DNA from: Gammaproteobacteria bacterium
Lineage (GTDB): Bacteria > Pseudomonadota > Gammaproteobacteria > Thiohalomonadales > Thiohalomonadaceae
DNA length: 7,234 bases
Direction: 5' to 3'
NCBI GenBank assembly: GCA_026193675.1
Contig: JAPHSO010000255.1
Span: 1 to 7,234, forward strand
The translations under genes were made by a program, and so were the position numbers. Below the pieces are notes generated by a model. It was not told where the DNA came from. It made no database searches and saw only the letters and a list, made by a program, of their open reading frames with translations. Shown here piece by piece: positions 5,546 to 7,234 of the stretch. The first letter of the stretch is position 1. Each line of letters starts with the position of its first letter.

Positions 5546-6576
5546 TGTCAACGTTCGGAAAAACGTTTAATAACCTGTTTCGTTACGTCAGTGACGAGGA
5601 AAAAGCTAAACAGAAGGAGCGGCGCAAAAACCGGCGCAATGCCCCTGTTCAAGGCACCCAAATTCTTATTATTGATGATTCAAAAACCGTACAACATCTT
5701 CTTAAAAAGATGTTTAATCAGGCCGGCTATGAGGTGCTGCAGGGATTTGATGGCGAATCGGGTATCGCCCTTGCACAACAGCATAAACCGGCTCTCATTC
5801 TTATGGATGTTGTGATGCCAGGGCTAAGTGGCTTCCAGGCAACTCGTATGATTCGCAAAGATCCTGAGATCGCCGATATCCCCATTATCATTACCAGCGG
5901 TAATAAACAGGCTACCAACCAGTTTTGGTTATCCCGAATAGGAGCAGACCAATATCTGACCAAGCCCTTTACCCGCGGTGAGCTATTCCAGGTGATGGAT
6001 AAGGTGCTCTATTCAAGCGAGCATCTGAAAGCGTGGGACAGGGATGAAAAATATCATGATGTGGTCGAACCCGATCCAGTTTATAAAGATGAGACGGTAA
6101 AACTACATGATGACTATGAACTTGAGATTCTGATCGTTGATGACTCCAAGACAGTTCAATACTTGATGAAAAAGCTACTAATGCAGCGTGGCTATAATGT
6201 GCTACAAGCCTACGATGGAAAATCGGGGATCATCATGGCGAAACGGCATAAGCCATCACTCATCATTATGGATGTGATGATGCCTGGCATTAACGGATTC
6301 CAGGCAACACGCTTTATCAAGAAAGATCAGGAGATTGCTAACATCCCTATCCTCATGATCAGTGGCAGCAAACAGGCGAGTGAAAAGTTCTGGGCTTCAA
6401 AACTTGGAATCAACCACTATATGAACAAACCTTTCTCTCGAAGCGATCTGTTTGATGCGCTCGACATAACACTTCAGATTAAATCCAGATCATCTGGCCA
6501 TACCAAAGATCCAATTATCAATACCATCGTTGAGCCCGATAGTTCATATGAAGGGCAGACGCTAGATATCGTTTAG
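5545..6576 (+). CDS. Tandem response-regulator receiver protein without output domain
   Basis: This 343-residue cytoplasmic protein consists of two CheY-like receiver domains. After a basic N-terminal stretch (about 19-32), receiver 1 (about 38-155) has Asp44-Asp45, phospho-acceptor Asp88, Thr117/Ser118 and Lys140. Receiver 2 (about 193-310) has Asp199-Asp200, Asp243, Ser273 and Lys295. Both therefore look able to accept phosphate. There is no DNA-binding, enzymatic or other known output domain. Each receiver is followed by a matching tail, VEPDxxYxxxT (174-184 and 329-339), so the protein is a duplication of one 155-residue unit. The start overlaps the stop of the c-di-GMP enzyme gene (TGATG), implying tight coupling and probably joint function. 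No histidine kinase is present in the window. Signalling by protein contact, as in PilG/PilH- or CheY-type proteins, is the likely mode, but the partner is unknown. Confidence 0.92.
   Translation: MSTFGKTFNNLFRYVSDEEKAKQKERRKNRRNAPVQGTQILIIDDSKTVQHLLKKMFNQAGYEVLQGFDGESGIALAQQHKPALILMDVVMPGLSGFQATRMIRKDPEIADIPIIITSGNKQATNQFWLSRIGADQYLTKPFTRGELFQVMDKVLYSSEHLKAWDRDEKYHDVVEPDPVYKDETVKLHDDYELEILIVDDSKTVQYLMKKLLMQRGYNVLQAYDGKSGIIMAKRHKPSLIIMDVMMPGINGFQATRFIKKDQEIANIPILMISGSKQASEKFWASKLGINHYMNKPFSRSDLFDALDITLQIKSRSSGHTKDPIINTIVEPDSSYEGQTLDIV
5659..6096 (+). repeat. Receiver-plus-tail unit, copy 1
   Basis: This stretch encodes residues 39-184 of the tandem-receiver protein. It aligns without gaps to the second copy at a fixed offset of 155 residues (465 bp). 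My hand count over residues 39-150 gives 67 of 112 identical. Confidence 0.8.
6124..6561 (+). repeat. Receiver-plus-tail unit, copy 2
   Basis: This stretch encodes residues 194-339, the second copy of the duplicated unit, including the tail motif VEPDSSYEGQT. The DNA has diverged more than the protein, so the duplication is old rather than a recent event. Confidence 0.8.
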
Positions 6577-6585
6577 ATCAACAAA

Positions 6586-7234
6586 CTAAGAGATCCGAAG
6601 CAACTGAGTGATCGGATCCAGATCCCGCTCCCCTTTAACCTGTTCAAATAACTTTTCGGCCTCTGCATTATTTTCAGAATGCCCTTTTGATAGCATCCGC
6701 AACCACTGTTTAACCCGAGAGGCGGCACCTCGTTGGTTTTCAACATCCACCATCATTTCTGAGAACTGCAGCAAAAGAGCTCGCTGTTTCTCCCAGTTAA
6801 CTATCTCTACCCGCTCTCCAGAAAGCTGCTGATGGATCTGCTTCGCCAGAAAGGGATGTTTGACCGCCGCTCTGCCGATCATAAAATGGTCGCACCCACT
6901 CACTGTTCTACACCGTTGAAAGCTTGGCAGATCAAAAATATCACCATTGGCAATTACCGGAATATCAACCGCTTCACGAATTTTTTCCAGCCACTCCCAC
7001 CGAGCCGGTGCCTTATAACGATCAGCTCGAGTGCGCGCATGAACAGTGACCATATCGGCTCCGGCCGCCTCAATTCCCCGTACGATATCGAGCGTATTTT
7101 CAGTATCCTCATAACCTAGTCTAATTTTGGCCGATACCGGAATCTCATTTGGAACAGCCTGACGTAGCGCTAAAACAATTTGGTGAATGCGTTCTGGTTC
7201 GTTAAGAAGAATGGCTCCTGCACCACTTCGATTA
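6586..7234 (-). CDS. dusC: tRNA-dihydrouridine synthase, DusC-like (C-terminal part, cut by window edge)
   Basis: Dus enzymes use FMN and NADPH to reduce specific uridines in tRNA; DusC acts on U16. The window holds the last 215 residues, from NRSGAGAILL to the stop (TAG, 6588-6586). The catalytic cysteine should lie just upstream, beyond the right edge. Visible TIM-barrel and FMN-binding landmarks, numbered within the fragment, are VSAKIRLG (Lys36), VHART (His65), IPVIANGDI (91-99) and MIGRAA (118-123). The C-terminal helical region, with RVKQWLRMLSKG and AEKLFEQV, resembles E. coli DusC more than DusA or DusB. The open frame continues past ATG 7053, an internal Met, so that is not the true start. 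The gene converges on the tandem-receiver gene with only 9 bp between stop codons. Confidence 0.92.
   Translation of the reverse strand, partial: NRSGAGAILLNEPERIHQIVLALRQAVPNEIPVSAKIRLGYEDTENTLDIVRGIEAAGADMVTVHARTRADRYKAPARWEWLEKIREAVDIPVIANGDIFDLPSFQRCRTVSGCDHFMIGRAAVKHPFLAKQIHQQLSGERVEIVNWEKQRALLLQFSEMMVDVENQRGAASRVKQWLRMLSKGHSENNAEAEKLFEQVKGERDLDPITQLLRIS
6592..6618. repeat. Inverted repeat at the convergent gene end
   Basis: GATCCGA (6592-6598) and TCGGATC (6612-6618) can form a 7-bp stem with a 13-nt loop. It lies inside the end of the dusC-like gene, just past the stop of the receiver gene. There is no T-run, so it is not a clear intrinsic terminator, but it could help end or protect transcripts. 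Confidence 0.3.

Noticed and set aside
1..7234. Mobile elements, CRISPR arrays or tRNA genes
   Set aside because: No transposase or recombinase frame, no regular spaced repeats, and no cloverleaf other than the tRNA-like ends of tmRNA were seen.

Overview
This window looks like chromosomal DNA of a gammaproteobacterium. SmpB, the tmRNA tag ANDDNYALAA and the DusC-type dihydrouridine synthase all resemble gammaproteobacterial versions, and smpB next to ssrA is a familiar arrangement. I cannot name a genus. There is no transposase, integrase, CRISPR array or tRNA gene.

Layout. On the left, a sodium:neurotransmitter-symporter-type transporter runs leftward out of the window (1-262, minus). Divergent from it is smpB (373-858), followed by ssrA/tmRNA (918-1287) and a strong intrinsic terminator (1298-1324). 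Together smpB and ssrA form the trans-translation ribosome-rescue pair. Next comes a control region of about 160 bp. It contains an FNR/Anr-type palindrome (1440-1453) and a TAAAAT -10 box (1476-1481). These read into a tightly packed rightward cluster of three genes: a membrane-anchored diheme cytochrome c peroxidase (1488-2510), a 1019-residue membrane c-di-GMP enzyme (2486-5545) and a tandem-receiver protein (5545-6576). All three reading frames overlap, so they are almost certainly co-transcribed and translationally coupled. On the right, a dusC-like gene (6586-7234, minus, cut by the window edge) converges on the cluster with a 9-bp gap.

How the genes may work together. The most interesting part is the peroxidase / c-di-GMP / receiver cluster. 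The second protein is built as membrane helix, helical periplasmic sensor (DAHL-like), membrane helix, PAS, GGDEF with I-site, EAL, and a C-terminal CZB zinc-binding domain. CZB domains in other proteins respond to zinc and hypochlorous acid, and the first gene removes hydrogen peroxide in the periplasm. The promoter architecture suggests oxygen-dependent FNR-type activation. My inference is a redox or oxidant-responsive c-di-GMP module whose output passes partly through an orphan protein with two receiver domains and no output domain.

A second theme is start-site architecture. Both smpB and the peroxidase gene have a good -10 hexamer whose last base lies exactly 7 nt before the A of the start ATG, and neither has a well-placed Shine-Dalgarno sequence. 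Both may therefore be leaderless. For the peroxidase, the predicted +1 puts the FNR-type palindrome at exactly -41.5, the canonical class II activator position.
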